Positions 34,074 through 43,589 of a stretch of 64,000 bases of DNA are shown piece after piece. The translations under genes and the position numbers were made by a program. The stretch covers positions 1 through 64,000 of the forward strand of contig DVLT01000024.1 of NCBI GenBank assembly GCA_018715345.1. Direction: 5' to 3'. The stretch's first letter is position 1, and each line of letters begins with the position of its first letter. Source of the stretch: Candidatus Onthocola gallistercoris (GTDB lineage: Bacteria; Bacillota; Clostridia; Lachnospirales; Lachnospiraceae). A model generated the notes under the pieces. It was given only the letters and a program-made list of their open reading frames with translations, searched no databases and was not told the DNA's origin.

Positions 34074-35255
34074 ATGAGAGAAGTAGTTATTGCAAGTGCA
34101 TGCAGAACAGCAGTCGGAACTTTTGGCGGATCATTAAAGAACGTTCCGGCAGCAGAACTGGGAGCTATTGTTGTGAAAGAAGCTGTGAAGAGAGCAGGTA
34201 TTGCTCCGGAGCAGGTGGAAGAAGTTTTATTTGGTAACGTACTGCAGGCTGGCCTGGGTCAGAACGTGGCGCGTCAGGTTACTTTGAAAGCCGGACTTCC
34301 CATCGAGACAACAGCAGCAACGATCAACATCGTATGCGGTTCTGGTCTGAAGACAGTTGCCATGGCTGCACAGGCGATCAAAGCAGGCGATGCAGATATC
34401 ATCGTAGCTGGCGGTACAGAAAACATGAGCGCTGCGCCGTATGCCGTTCCGTCTGCACGCTGGGGTGCCAGAATGAACAACACCCAGATGGTTGACGTTA
34501 TGGTCAACGATGGCCTGTGGGATGCTTTCAACCAGTATCATATGGGTGTTACTGCTGAAAACGTTGCCAAACAGTGGGGTATTACAAGAGAAGAACAGGA
34601 TGAGTTTGCTGTACGCAGCCAGAACCGTGCGGAAGCAGCCATCAAAGCCGGCAGATTTAAAGATGAGATCGTTCCGGTACCTGTTCCTCAGAGAAAAGGT
34701 GATCCGGTTATCTTTGATACAGACGAACATCCCAAGTTCGGAAACACGATCGAAAAAGTTGCCAAATTAAGACCGGCTTTCATCAAAGACGGTACAGTAA
34801 CAGCAGCCAATGCTTCCGGTATCAATGACGGAGCAGCAGCCCTTGTTGTTATGGCAAAGGATAAAGCAGAAGAACTGGGTATTGATTACCTTTGCGAGAT
34901 CGTATCCTACGCAACAGCCGGTGTTGATCCGAGCATCATGGGTGTTGGACCGATCAAGGCTTCCCAGAAAGCTATGGAAAAAGCCGGCCTGACCATCGAT
35001 GATATCGATCTGGTAGAGGCAAACGAAGCTTTTGCAGCCCAGTCTCTTGCTGTTGCAAAAGATCTGCATTTTGATATGGATAAAGTCAATGTAAACGGCG
35101 GCGCCATTGCCATCGGACATCCCATCGGAGCATCTGGAGCGCGTATCCTTGTTTCCCTCATCTATGAGATGATGAAGAGAGATTCCAAGACAGGTATGGC
35201 TACCCTTTGCATCGGCGGCGGTCAGGGACAGACATTGATCGTAAAACGTAAATAA
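34074..35255 (+). CDS. thlA: Acetyl-CoA C-acetyltransferase (thiolase)
   Basis: Condenses two acetyl-CoA to acetoacetyl-CoA, the entry to butyrate synthesis. The 393-residue protein is a complete biosynthetic thiolase: Cys88 in NIVCGSG, His349 in [10 protein letters not shown] and Cys379 in LCIGGGQG are the catalytic residues. Codon use is more biased (many GTT, GCA, GGT) than in the neighbours, as expected for a very highly expressed gene. The start follows AAGGAG. It has its own promoter with a Rex operator and its own terminator. The butyryl-CoA:acetate CoA-transferase gene is next; crt-bcd-etf-hbd are not in this window. Confidence 0.97.
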   Translation: MREVVIASACRTAVGTFGGSLKNVPAAELGAIVVKEAVKRAGIAPEQVEEVLFGNVLQAGLGQNVARQVTLKAGLPIETTAATINIVCGSGLKTVAMAAQAIKAGDADIIVAGGTENMSAAPYAVPSARWGARMNNTQMVDVMVNDGLWDAFNQYHMGVTAENVAKQWGITREEQDEFAVRSQNRAEAAIKAGRFKDEIVPVPVPQRKGDPVIFDTDEHPKFGNTIEKVAKLRPAFIKDGTVTAANASGINDGAAALVVMAKDKAEELGIDYLCEIVSYATAGVDPSIMGVGPIKASQKAMEKAGLTIDDIDLVEANEAFAAQSLAVAKDLHFDMDKVNVNGGAIAIGHPIGASGARILVSLIYEMMKRDSKTGMATLCIGGGQGQTLIVKRK

Positions 35256-35321
35256 TATACGCGCATAAAAAGATGTGGACTTCGTCTAACATCCCAAGAT
35301 AGAACAATAATATGAATCTGT

Positions 35322-35378
35322 AAGAAGACACCCGATGCCTGTGGGATCAAAGCCATTTGGGCATCGGGCTGTTTTCTT
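35322..35378 (+). terminator. Terminator of thlA
   Basis: AAGAAGACACCCGATGCC pairs with GGCATCGGGCTGTTTTCTT across a 20-base loop. Confidence 0.8.
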
Positions 35379-35405
35379 ATGGCCTAATGAACAGGAGGTA
35401 TACCG

Positions 35406-36773
35406 ATGGCCTATAGCGATCAGCAACAGTATTATAAAGAGATGTACCAGCAAAAGCTGACAACAGCTGATGAAGCGGTTAAACTGATAAAATCCGGCGA
35501 TTGGGTGGATTATGGCTGGTGTTCCGGACATCCTGTAGCCCTGGATCAGGCTTTGGCGAGAAGGGCTGAAGAATTGGAGAATGTGAAAGTCCGGGGCGGT
35601 ATCGCCTTGTGGACTCCGGCGATTTTTCAGGTGCCGGATGCCGCTTCCCATTTTACATGGAATTCCTGGCATTTGTCCGGGATCGAGAGAAAATATATGA
35701 AGGAAGGTTTGGTTTATTATTCACCCATAAGATATTCCGAACTTCCCAGATATTATAGAGAGCATGTGGAGCGGAACAATGTGATCATGATGCAGGTAAG
35801 TCCGATGGACAAACATGGCTATTTTAATTTTGGTCCCAACGCATCCCATCTGATGGCTGCCTGTGAGAAATCCGATGTGATCATCGTGGAAGTGAATGAA
35901 AATATGCCCCGCTGTCTGGGCGGTTTCCAGGAAGGCATCCATGTATCTCAGGTGGATTATATCGTGGAAGGCGATAATCCTCCCATGGGTATCCTTGGCA
36001 ACGGTAAACCGGATCCGGAAGTGGATCGGGCAGTGGCTTCTTATATTGTTGAAGAGATTCCCAACGGCGCCTGCCTCCAGCTTGGCATCGGCGGTATGCC
36101 CAATGCGGTGGGAGCCATGATCGCCGAATCCGATCTGAAAGATCTGGGCGTACATACCGAGATGTATGTGGAAAGCTTTAAAGATCTGACGCTGGCAGGC
36201 AAGATCACTGGCGCCAAAAAAAGCATCGATCAAGGCCGTCAGACCTATGCCTTTGGAGCCGGTTCCCAGGATTTTTATGACTTCTTGGATAACAATCCCC
36301 AGTGTATGAGCGTGCCTGTGGACTATACCAATGATGTCCGCGTGATCGCTTCCCTGGATAATTTCATGTCCATCAACAATGCGGTGGATCTGGATCTGTA
36401 TGGACAGATCAATGCGGAGTCATCCGGCATCCGTCAGATCAGCGGCGCCGGCGGACAGCTGGACTTTGTGCTGGGAGCTTATCTGTCCAAAGGCGGTAAG
36501 AGCTTTATCTGCTGTTCTTCCACCTTCAAGGACAAACAGGGCGTGGTCCATTCCCGGATCCGTCCGACACTCAAAGAAGGTTCCATCGTAACCGATACTC
36601 GGGCCAATATCCACTGGCTCGTGACTGAGTATGGAAAAGTCTGCTTAAAAGGTCTTTCCACTTGGGAAAAGGCGGAAGCCATCATCGGTCTGGCTCATCC
36701 GGATTTCAGGGAAGAACTGATCAAGGAAGCAGAAAAGCAGGGTATATGGCGCAGAACAAATAAACGTGCCTGA
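35406..36773 (+). CDS. but: Butyryl-CoA:acetate CoA-transferase
   Basis: Last step of butyrate formation in many gut Clostridia: moves CoA from butyryl-CoA to acetate. The 455-residue protein is very close in layout to the Roseburia/Faecalibacterium enzyme, with [16 protein letters not shown]-like [50 protein letters not shown] and the likely catalytic Glu252 in GVHTEMYV, by analogy with 4-hydroxybutyrate CoA-transferase. Against a strict assignment, related enzymes use 4-hydroxybutyrate or propionate as acceptor or donor. The thlA neighbour supports the butyrate role. AGGAGG precedes the ATG; no clear separate promoter was found in the 150-bp gap. Confidence 0.88.
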   Translation: MAYSDQQQYYKEMYQQKLTTADEAVKLIKSGDWVDYGWCSGHPVALDQALARRAEELENVKVRGGIALWTPAIFQVPDAASHFTWNSWHLSGIERKYMKEGLVYYSPIRYSELPRYYREHVERNNVIMMQVSPMDKHGYFNFGPNASHLMAACEKSDVIIVEVNENMPRCLGGFQEGIHVSQVDYIVEGDNPPMGILGNGKPDPEVDRAVASYIVEEIPNGACLQLGIGGMPNAVGAMIAESDLKDLGVHTEMYVESFKDLTLAGKITGAKKSIDQGRQTYAFGAGSQDFYDFLDNNPQCMSVPVDYTNDVRVIASLDNFMSINNAVDLDLYGQINAESSGIRQISGAGGQLDFVLGAYLSKGGKSFICCSSTFKDKQGVVHSRIRPTLKEGSIVTDTRANIHWLVTEYGKVCLKGLSTWEKAEAIIGLAHPDFREELIKEAEKQGIWRRTNKRA

Positions 36774-36787
36774 TAAGAGGTGAATAG

Positions 36788-36837
36788 GCTGCCGCATCCA
36801 TGGTTGGGATCATGGATGCGGCAGCATCTTTTTTTGT
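36788..36837 (+). terminator. Terminator of but
   Basis: GCTGCCGCATCCATG pairs exactly with CATGGATGCGGCAGC and is followed by ATCTTTTTTTG. Confidence 0.92.
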
Positions 36838-36865
36838 TGGCGGCTTGTGCGGAGTGGACTGCTTA

Positions 36866-36874
36866 TGTTATAAT
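36866..36874 (+). promoter_or_regulatory. Extended -10 promoter of the flavoprotein-cmk-ispH operon
   Basis: TGTTATAAT fits TGNTATAAT; TTGTGC lies 18 bp upstream as a weak -35. Confidence 0.6.
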
Positions 36875-36905
36875 GAAACATTATCAGCAAAATTCAGGAG
36901 CTTTT

Positions 36906-38156
36906 ATGAAAAAAATACTTATCGTAGGCGGCGGAGCTGCCGGGATGATGGCTGCCGTACGGGCTGCCGGAGCGGATCGTCAGGTGACGATACTCGAAAA
37001 AAATGAAAAGCTGGGCAAAAAGCTGTATATCACAGGCAAGGGCCGGTGTAATCTGACCAATGACTGCAGCGCAGACGTTTTGATGAATCATGTGATGACC
37101 AACCCGAAATTCATGTATCGGGCCCTGTTTGGATTGGACAGCCAAAAGACCATGGCTCTTTTTGAAAGCCAGGGACTCCGACTCAAGACGGAGCGGGGTG
37201 GACGGGTTTTCCCGGAATCGGACAAGTCCTCGGACGTGATACGGACATTGGAGCGGATGCTGAAGGACAGAAAGGTGCAGGTACGGCTTCGGACAGAAGT
37301 GATGGCGCTGGAAGTGGAGAACGGCAGATGTATCGGCGTCCGGACCACAAATGGTGAAAGCCTTCCGGCGGATCGGGTCCTTTTGGCCTGCGGCGGCTGT
37401 TCTTATCCATCCACCGGATCGGACGGCAGCAGTTATAAGTTGGCCGTGGATCAGGGACATCGTCTGGTGCCGGTACGTCCTTCCCTTGTCCCCATGGATA
37501 TTGAGGAGAGCTGGTGTCAGGAACTTCAGGGTCTGTCCTTGAAGAATGTGACAGTGACGCTGCAGGAAGGGAAAAAGATACGGTATAAGGAACAAGGAGA
37601 GATGCTATTTACGCATTTTGGCGTCAGTGGTCCCCTTATATTAAGCGCCAGCGCCAGGTGCGGCCGCATAAAAGACTGGAGAAATGTCACGCTCTGTGTG
37701 GATCTGAAGCCAGCTCTTTCGGCGGAACAGCTGGACGGGCGGATCCTGCGGGAATTCCAGGAAAATATCAACAAACAGTTCCGCAACAGCCTGGGCGCTC
37801 TTTTACCCCATAAACTGATCCCGGTCATTGTGGGATTGTCAGGTATAGACGGATTTAAACCTGTACATGATGTATCAAAAGCGGAACGTCAGCGGCTGGG
37901 CAGTATGATCAAAAATCTAATCATGCATCCATTGGGTTTGAGAGGGTTTCGTGAGGCCATCATCACAGCCGGTGGGATCAGTGTAAAAGACGTGAATCCC
38001 TCCACCATGGAATCCAAACATATAAAAGGCCTGTATTTTGCCGGGGAGATGTTGGATATCGATGCACTCACCGGCGGTTATAATCTGCAGCTGGCCTGGT
38101 CCACCGGATGGCTGGCCGGAGAAAGCATGAGCGGGGAGGATAAAGATGAGTTATAA
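36906..38156 (+). CDS. HI0933/YhiN-family FAD-dependent flavoprotein
   Basis: A 416-residue flavoprotein of unclear substrate. It opens with the dinucleotide-binding KKILIVGGGAAGMMAAVRAA and continues with LEKNEKLGKKLYITGKGRCNLTN, FPESDKSSDVI, the GGCSYPSTGSDGSSYKLA block, GVSGPLIL and the C-terminal FAD contact LYFAGEMLDIDALTGGYNLQLAWSTGW. These mark the HI0933 family, sometimes named aminoacetone oxidase or NAD(P)/FAD oxidoreductase. The start at 36906 follows AGGAG; the longer frame from 36780 runs through the but terminator. Its end overlaps cmk by 11 bases. In Clostridia this trio with cmk and ispH is common. Confidence 0.92.
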   Translation: MKKILIVGGGAAGMMAAVRAAGADRQVTILEKNEKLGKKLYITGKGRCNLTNDCSADVLMNHVMTNPKFMYRALFGLDSQKTMALFESQGLRLKTERGGRVFPESDKSSDVIRTLERMLKDRKVQVRLRTEVMALEVENGRCIGVRTTNGESLPADRVLLACGGCSYPSTGSDGSSYKLAVDQGHRLVPVRPSLVPMDIEESWCQELQGLSLKNVTVTLQEGKKIRYKEQGEMLFTHFGVSGPLILSASARCGRIKDWRNVTLCVDLKPALSAEQLDGRILREFQENINKQFRNSLGALLPHKLIPVIVGLSGIDGFKPVHDVSKAERQRLGSMIKNLIMHPLGLRGFREAIITAGGISVKDVNPSTMESKHIKGLYFAGEMLDIDALTGGYNLQLAWSTGWLAGESMSGEDKDEL

Positions 38157-38844
38157 TATTGCAGTCGATGGGCCGGCGGGAGCCGGAAAAAGCACCATAT
38201 CAAAAGCGGTGGCAAAAAAGCTGGGATTCATATATGTGGACACCGGCGCCATGTACCGGGCTATAGCCTTATATTTTTTGGAGCATCCCGGGAACATGGC
38301 GGATGGACAGGCGCTTGAAAAAAGTCTTGAAAACATCCAAGTGCAGATCCAGTATGAAGCAGGCGCGCAGCGGGTCATTTTAAACAGTCAGGATGTGACA
38401 GAGAAGCTGCGGAAGGAAGAAGTGGGCAATATGGCCTCCCGTATTTCCGCAAAGGGAGCGGTCCGGAAGAAGCTTCTTTCCCTTCAGAGAGGATTGGCAG
38501 CTTCCGCAGATGTGGTCATGGATGGAAGGGATATCGGCACAACGGTCCTTCCCGATGCAGACGTAAAGATCTATCTGACAGCGGGCGCCCATGTGCGGGC
38601 CAGCAGACGCTATCTGGAACTTACCCAAAAGGGAGAAACTGCAGATATACAACAGATCGAGCAGGACATACGAAAGCGGGATGAACAGGATATGCATCGA
38701 GAGATTTCGCCTTTAAGACAGGCGGAGGATGCGGTTTTAGTGGACAGTTCGGATATGTCCATACCGGAAGTGATCGATCGTATCGTGGCTATTTATAGAG
38801 AAAAAACGGGACAGGAGGATTCCGATGGAAGTATTGTTGGCTAA
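38146..38844 (+). CDS. cmk: Cytidylate kinase
   Basis: Phosphorylates CMP and dCMP with ATP. The 232-residue protein has the P-loop AVDGPAGAGKSTISKA, the NMP-binding region VDTGAMYRAIAL, the MDGRDIGTTVLPDA block and the lid with RDEQDMHREISPLRQAEDAVLVDSSD-type motif (read in two parts). GGGGAGG lies before the ATG, inside the end of the flavoprotein gene. It overlaps the ispH-S1 start by 20 bases, a clear translational chain. Confidence 0.95.
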   Translation: MSYNIAVDGPAGAGKSTISKAVAKKLGFIYVDTGAMYRAIALYFLEHPGNMADGQALEKSLENIQVQIQYEAGAQRVILNSQDVTEKLRKEEVGNMASRISAKGAVRKKLLSLQRGLAASADVVMDGRDIGTTVLPDADVKIYLTAGAHVRASRRYLELTQKGETADIQQIEQDIRKRDEQDMHREISPLRQAEDAVLVDSSDMSIPEVIDRIVAIYREKTGQEDSDGSIVG

Positions 38845-40738
38845 AAGCGCGGGATTTTGTCCGGGAGTGCGCCGGGCGGTCAATATGGTCTATGAGCAGG
38901 CCGGAAGCGGTCATGTTTACACCTATGGCCCCATCATCCACAACGATGAAGTGGTGCAGGATCTGGAGAAAAAAGGCGTCCATGTGGTCCAGTCCGTGGA
39001 GGAGTTGGATGGATTGGAGAGGGGAACTGTGATCATCCGTTCCCATGGGGTTTCCAGAAAAGTGTATGAGGACATCCGGTCAAAAGGATTCCAGGTGGTG
39101 GATGCCACATGTCCATTCGTAAAAAAGATCCACGATACCGTGCAGGCCCAGGGAGAGCAAGGACGGCATATCATCATCATCGGCGATCCGGATCACCCGG
39201 AAGTACAAGGGATCCGGGGATGGTGCCTGACTGAACCCACGGTCATCGAGAACGTGGACGAAGCTGTCAATTTTTCCTGTCCGCCGGAACGAAAATTGTG
39301 CATTATATCGCAAACGACATTTAATTACAATAAATTTAAAGAATTGGTTGAAATTATTTCAAAAAAGGGTTATGATATAAACTGTGTAAATTCGATTTGT
39401 AATGCGACATCGGAGCGCCAGCAAGAAGCGAAGACCATCGCTTCCCATGTGGACGCAATGATTGTGATTGGAGATAAAAGAAGTTCAAACACGCGGAAGC
39501 TTTACGAAATCAGCAAAAAAGAATGTGAAAATACTTACTATATACAGACACTTGTGGACTTAGATTTAAATGCTTTAGAATCTATAAGAAAGGTAGGTAT
39601 TACAGCAGGGGCTTCAACCCCAAACAATATTATCAAGGAGGTTCATACTGCTATGTCAGAAATGAGTTTTGAACAATTACTCGAAGCGTCTTTAAAGACA
39701 ATCAGAAATGGGGAGGTAGTCGAAGGTACTGTCATCGATGTTAAAGAAGATGAGATTATCCTTAATATAGGTTATAAAGCAGACGGCATTATTACTCGCA
39801 ACGAATATTCCAATACCGCTAACCTGGATTTAAGAACAGTCGTTAACGTTGGCGACACCATGCAGGCGAAGGTTTTAAAAGTGAACGACGGTGAGGGCCA
39901 GGTACTTTTGACATATAAGAGACTTCTTGCCGAAAGGGGCAACAAGAGACTGGAAGAAGCTTACAATAATCAGGAAGTCCTGACAGCGAAAGTGACAAAC
40001 GTGCTGGACGGCGGCCTGAGTGTGAATGTGGAAGAAGCCAGAGTGTTTATCCCGGCCAGCCTTGTATCCGATACTTATGAGAAGAATCTTGGCAAATATG
40101 CGGATCAGGAGATCAGCTTTGTGATCACTGAGTTCAATCCGAGAAAACGTCGTATCATCGGCGACAGAAAGCAGCTTCTTCTCGCTGAAAAAGCAAGAAA
40201 GCAGAAAGAGCTTTTCGAGCGGATTTCCGTTGGCATGAAAGTGGAAGGAAAAGTAAAAAATGTGACCGATTTCGGCGCATTCATCGACCTGGGCGGAGCA
40301 GATGGACTGCTGCACATTTCCGAGATGTCTTGGGGACGTGTTGAGAATCCGAAGAAGCTTTTGAAAGTGGGCGATGACATCACTGTCCTGATCAAAGATA
40401 TCCAGGGCGAGAAAATCGCTCTCAGCCTGAAGTTTGAGGAGGAAAATCCGTGGCTGACAGCTGCCGATAAATATGCTGTGGGCAATATCGTGGAGGGCCG
40501 GGTTGCCCGTATGACAGACTTTGGCGCTTTTGTGGAACTGGAACCGGGTGTTGACGCATTGCTTCATGTATCCCAGATTTCCAGAGAGCATGTGGAGAAA
40601 CCCTCCGATGCCCTTCAGGTAGGTCAGATCATCACCGCAAAGGTTGTGGACTTCAATGAAGAAGAACATAAGATCAGCTTGAGTATGAAAGTTCTGGAAG
40701 CCCCGGCAAAGGAAGAAGCGGAAGCTGAAGAAGAATAA
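38825..40738 (+). CDS. ispH: HMB-PP reductase fused to ribosomal protein S1-like RNA-binding domains
   Basis: Bifunctional 637-residue protein known from Clostridia. Residues 1 to about 275 are IspH, the last step of the MEP isoprenoid pathway, with the three Cys of the 4Fe-4S cluster in GFCPGV, DATCPFV and NSICNATS. Residues about 290-620 carry four S1 domains (GTVIDVKEDEIIL; AKVTNVLDGGLSV; GKVKNVTDFGAFIDLGG; GRVARMTDFGAFVELEP) and an acidic tail. At 39635-39642 an AAGGAGGT site precedes an in-frame ATG at 39653 (residue 277), so the S1 part may also be made alone. The junction region 39300-39720 is distinctly AT-rich. Confidence 0.96.
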   Translation: MEVLLAKSAGFCPGVRRAVNMVYEQAGSGHVYTYGPIIHNDEVVQDLEKKGVHVVQSVEELDGLERGTVIIRSHGVSRKVYEDIRSKGFQVVDATCPFVKKIHDTVQAQGEQGRHIIIIGDPDHPEVQGIRGWCLTEPTVIENVDEAVNFSCPPERKLCIISQTTFNYNKFKELVEIISKKGYDINCVNSICNATSERQQEAKTIASHVDAMIVIGDKRSSNTRKLYEISKKECENTYYIQTLVDLDLNALESIRKVGITAGASTPNNIIKEVHTAMSEMSFEQLLEASLKTIRNGEVVEGTVIDVKEDEIILNIGYKADGIITRNEYSNTANLDLRTVVNVGDTMQAKVLKVNDGEGQVLLTYKRLLAERGNKRLEEAYNNQEVLTAKVTNVLDGGLSVNVEEARVFIPASLVSDTYEKNLGKYADQEISFVITEFNPRKRRIIGDRKQLLLAEKARKQKELFERISVGMKVEGKVKNVTDFGAFIDLGGADGLLHISEMSWGRVENPKKLLKVGDDITVLIKDIQGEKIALSLKFEEENPWLTAADKYAVGNIVEGRVARMTDFGAFVELEPGVDALLHVSQISREHVEKPSDALQVGQIITAKVVDFNEEEHKISLSMKVLEAPAKEEAEAEEE

Positions 40739-40755
40739 TTTACGGTAGAAAACGG

Positions 40756-40794
40756 ATACAGGAATATGCTGAGGGTGTATTCCTGTATTTTTTT
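40756..40794 (+). terminator. Terminator of ispH-S1
   Basis: ATACAGGAATA pairs with TATTCCTGTAT and is followed by seven T. The ribosome site of the next gene (GGAGGC) begins directly after the T-run, so read-through may feed that gene. Confidence 0.85.
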
Positions 40795-40805
40795 GGAGGC
40801 GGCAT

Positions 40806-41585
40806 ATGAATACATTTAAAATGATGAAACTGCGGAGTTATTTTATACATATCGTCATAGGTGTTGTTTCTGTGGTCGTGGGGATCAGTATTCTTTATGC
40901 CATAGTGTTTGAAATGTTGAACGCCTATCAGCCTGGAGCCAGACTGGCCTATATCTGCGGCATATTGTCATGTGCAGGCATCATCTGTTACGGTGGGCGG
41001 CAGATTTACAAGGCGCTTTACTTCGAAAAGCGGTTGTTCAGAAATATGGACAAAAGTCAGGTGGAACAGTTTTACGGAGAACTGAAGGGGGACATAAGGA
41101 TGCGGATCCCGGGACAGTGCGTTGTGACTCGGAATTATCTGATGATCCCCGTCCGGGGCAGCGAAAATGTCCATATCCTCCCAAAGGAAGAACTGATCGG
41201 GTGTTTTCACACGGACGCCAGAACTGGCGAAAAGACGGCGACTGAGATGACTCTTGTCTTTTATGATAAAAAGTTTAAGAGTTATGTATGTGAGATAAAA
41301 AGCCGGAACCATGTGGATAAGGTGGAAGCATTGTATAAGAACATATGTGGGGAACAGCCCTGGATCTTTTGCCAGGATTACGATGCTTTTCTTGTACAAA
41401 GCCGTAAGAAGAGTCACCGGCGGAAACTTATAAAACAGCTGGAGACTCGAAAAGAAAAGTATCTGACCGGGTACAGCGGCGAGCAGGCCGCCCAGGAGGA
41501 ACTGGAGGCCCTTGCCCGGGAAGCGGAAGAGAAGTTAGATGCGGAACGTATCAAGAAACGTTGGTTTTCCCGAAAATCCAAATGA
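40806..41585 (+). CDS. Uncharacterised membrane protein, PH-like cytoplasmic part
   Basis: A 259-residue protein I cannot assign. Two membrane helices (about residues 14-38 and 46-65) are followed by a beta-rich domain, residues 80-175 (CVVTRNYLMIPVRG, MTLVFYDKKFKSYVCEIKS), that looks like the YcxB/PH-type domains of bacterial membrane proteins, and a basic helical C-terminus rich in Lys, Arg and Glu that is probably a coiled coil. The ribosome site GGAGGC abuts the terminator of the preceding gene. Its last 51 bases overlap the end of the convergent nuclease gene. Confidence 0.8.
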   Translation: MNTFKMMKLRSYFIHIVIGVVSVVVGISILYAIVFEMLNAYQPGARLAYICGILSCAGIICYGGRQIYKALYFEKRLFRNMDKSQVEQFYGELKGDIRMRIPGQCVVTRNYLMIPVRGSENVHILPKEELIGCFHTDARTGEKTATEMTLVFYDKKFKSYVCEIKSRNHVDKVEALYKNICGEQPWIFCQDYDAFLVQSRKKSHRRKLIKQLETRKEKYLTGYSGEQAAQEELEALAREAEEKLDAERIKKRWFSRKSK

Positions 41586-42569
41586 TCCAAAAGTCATATG
41601 GCAAAGTTTACGGATGGCATCCGGATCATCTGCAAAGTTTTCTCCCGGTTTGAAAAAGGTGTAGCATTGCTCCTGGGTGGCCGGGACATAGTGGGATCGG
41701 TCCACATAGGCAGCCATGGACCTATGGATGGCATAACCTTCTTCAGTGAGGAAAACATAATTTTTCCAGTCGGGATAGTAATAACGTATGCCCTCCCGGT
41801 AAATAGGAAGGGATAGGAAAGCCTGGCGGCCTTCGCCATGGAATGACATGCCAAACTGTTCATAGCCAACGGGAACGGGGAAAGCGGTGTCACTTTCCAG
41901 ACAGATCTGACACAGATCTTTGGTCATCCGGATTTCAACAGGGGTGAAAGCCCCTTGAAAAAAGCGTATGTAGACGACCAGAGAGAAGATATGGACAAAT
42001 CCCCGCAGATCATCAAGATTATGGAGATATAAGAGATCCAGCGAAGCTGGGTCTTTTGTTTGCGTCCAGGAAAAAAACAGACGGATCAAAGCCTTCCCGT
42101 CCAGCTTGTCCCGGCGGCCATATCCCAGAAACTGTTCAAATGATCTTAATTTATAGTTTTTTAGGGGGAAAAGTTTCCTGTAAGGGGCCAGTTCCCGGTA
42201 AAGATCGATCACCTGATAGGATTTAAAGGAAAAATCAAGTCCCAGGCGGATACATCGTTTCTGGATAAAAGGCATGTCGAAGGAACGGCCATTATATACA
42301 TAAAGGATATGGGCGCCTTTTTCATCAAGAGTCTGAAAAAAGATGGAAAGTAATTGGCGCTCGCCTTCAGGTGAAGGATCATCACAGATCCATTGACAGG
42401 CAATCCCATCTTTTCCATTCCACCATGCGATGCCGATCATGAATATGGATGCGGACGTAGGCGAAAGACCTGTGGTTTCAATGTCGAAAAAGACAGCATC
42501 TTTTGTAAAGGGCAGAAGGGCGGAAGGAAAAGTGGTATCTGTAAAACGACTTTGCGAGAATTGGATCAT
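41535..42569 (-). CDS. RNase H-like 3'-5' exonuclease domain protein (YprB-like)
   Basis: A 344-residue DEDD-family nuclease. The N-terminal half (about residues 22-205) has Exo I FFDIETTGLSP (Asp and Glu ligands), Exo II YNGRSFDMPFI and the Exo III-like Asp in LLYLHNLDDLRGFVHI, as in the Bacillus YprB ribonuclease H-like family. The C-terminal 140 residues have no clear motif (YYYPDWKNYVFLTEEGYAIHRS). Natural substrates are unknown; a role in DNA or RNA repair is a guess. GGAGG precedes the ATG. The gene ends inside the opposing gene, so the two mRNAs share a 51-base antisense stretch. Confidence 0.88.
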   Translation of the reverse strand: MIQFSQSRFTDTTFPSALLPFTKDAVFFDIETTGLSPTSASIFMIGIAWWNGKDGIACQWICDDPSPEGERQLLSIFFQTLDEKGAHILYVYNGRSFDMPFIQKRCIRLGLDFSFKSYQVIDLYRELAPYRKLFPLKNYKLRSFEQFLGYGRRDKLDGKALIRLFFSWTQTKDPASLDLLYLHNLDDLRGFVHIFSLVVYIRFFQGAFTPVEIRMTKDLCQICLESDTAFPVPVGYEQFGMSFHGEGRQAFLSLPIYREGIRYYYPDWKNYVFLTEEGYAIHRSMAAYVDRSHYVPATQEQCYTFFKPGENFADDPDAIRKLCHMTFGSFGFSGKPTFLDTFRI

Positions 42570-42638
42570 GACAGCCTCCTGAAAATAAATGTATGGATCG
42601 GTCGAGTATCTTTATTTGTCTATTATAGAGATGAAAAA

Positions 42639-42667
42639 TTGATTTTTCAATAAAAATCGTGTATAGT
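42639..42667 (+). promoter_or_regulatory. Promoter of the CmpB-like gene / ruvAB
   Basis: TTGATT (42639-42644), 17 bp, TATAGT (42662-42667). Confidence 0.65.
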
Positions 42668-42698
42668 AAAATCAATGTGTATATATGAGGTGAACCCC

Positions 42699-43589
42699 AT
42701 GCTCGATTTTTTCAGGTCTCAGGATGTTTATCACTTACTGGGATTTTTTATCATCTACAGTGTTGCCGGATGGATATGGGAAAGCTGTTACTGTTCTATA
42801 AAGAAAAAGAAACTGATCAACAGAGGCTTTTTAAATGGTCCGGTCATCCCGCTCTACGGCTGCGGAGCCTTGCTGATCTATTTGTTCCTCTGGCCCTATA
42901 GAGAAGAATGGATCACAGTGTATGCAGGCGGCGCGCTGCTTGCCACGCTGTTGGAATATGTGACTTCATGGTTGATGGAACGCTTATTTGATGCCACTTG
43001 GTGGGATTATAGTGATGAAAAGTTTAATATACAAGGACGTATATGTCTGCGTGCCTCCTTGCTGTGGGGACTGTTTGCTCTGTTCATGATCCGGTGGCTC
43101 CATCCTGCTGTTGCGAATTTTTTGGAACGGCTGCCCGTTCGGGTGGTACAGGCGGCAGAGCTGATCTGTGTACTGCTTTTTACCGCAGATCTTATTTATA
43201 CGGTGGTGGGTACCTTTGATATCAAGAAGGCTTTGAGGAAAATGGAGCTCATACGGGATGAATTGGGGTCTTATCTGTTAAACCATCCGTTGGCCGGCCA
43301 ATTCCAGAATGTGGCCGTTCCTGACGTGTTGAAAAGTTTCAAAGATCAGTGGGAAGAGTTAAAAAAGTATCTGCCGACTGTACCGGCTAAGGGTATCATC
43401 AGTGAATACAGAAAGGAACTGGAGACAAAGATTTCCGAATTGACGACGGCCTACGAAAAGATGGCTAAACGGCATGAATGGATGACAAAACGGTATTTTA
43501 AAGCGTATCCCCATTTCCGGTCCAGACTCCACAGCCGTTCCCTTCAAGATCTGAAAGATTATATAGAAAATCGGAGAAAAGAAAAATGA
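42699..43589 (+). CDS. CmpB-like (putative ABC transporter permease family) membrane protein
   Basis: A 296-residue protein with an N-terminal membrane domain of about five helices (FFIIYSVAGWIWESCYCSI, then NGPVIPLYGCGALLIY, VTSWLMERLFDATWWDYSD) typical of the family annotated as putative ABC transporter permease (CmpB), though no ABC subunit is adjacent and transport is unproven. The C-terminal 110 residues are cytoplasmic, charged and coiled-coil (ISEYRKELETKISELTTAYEK). I start at ATG 42699 after AGGTGA; an upstream start at 42675 is possible. Its stop overlaps the ruvA start as ATGA. Confidence 0.8.
   Translation: MLDFFRSQDVYHLLGFFIIYSVAGWIWESCYCSIKKKKLINRGFLNGPVIPLYGCGALLIYLFLWPYREEWITVYAGGALLATLLEYVTSWLMERLFDATWWDYSDEKFNIQGRICLRASLLWGLFALFMIRWLHPAVANFLERLPVRVVQAAELICVLLFTADLIYTVVGTFDIKKALRKMELIRDELGSYLLNHPLAGQFQNVAVPDVLKSFKDQWEELKKYLPTVPAKGIISEYRKELETKISELTTAYEKMAKRHEWMTKRYFKAYPHFRSRLHSRSLQDLKDYIENRRKEK

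Noticed and set aside
36780-36905. N-terminal extension of the flavoprotein from 36780
   Set aside because: That stretch is the but terminator and the promoter; the FAD-binding start with AGGAG is at 36906.
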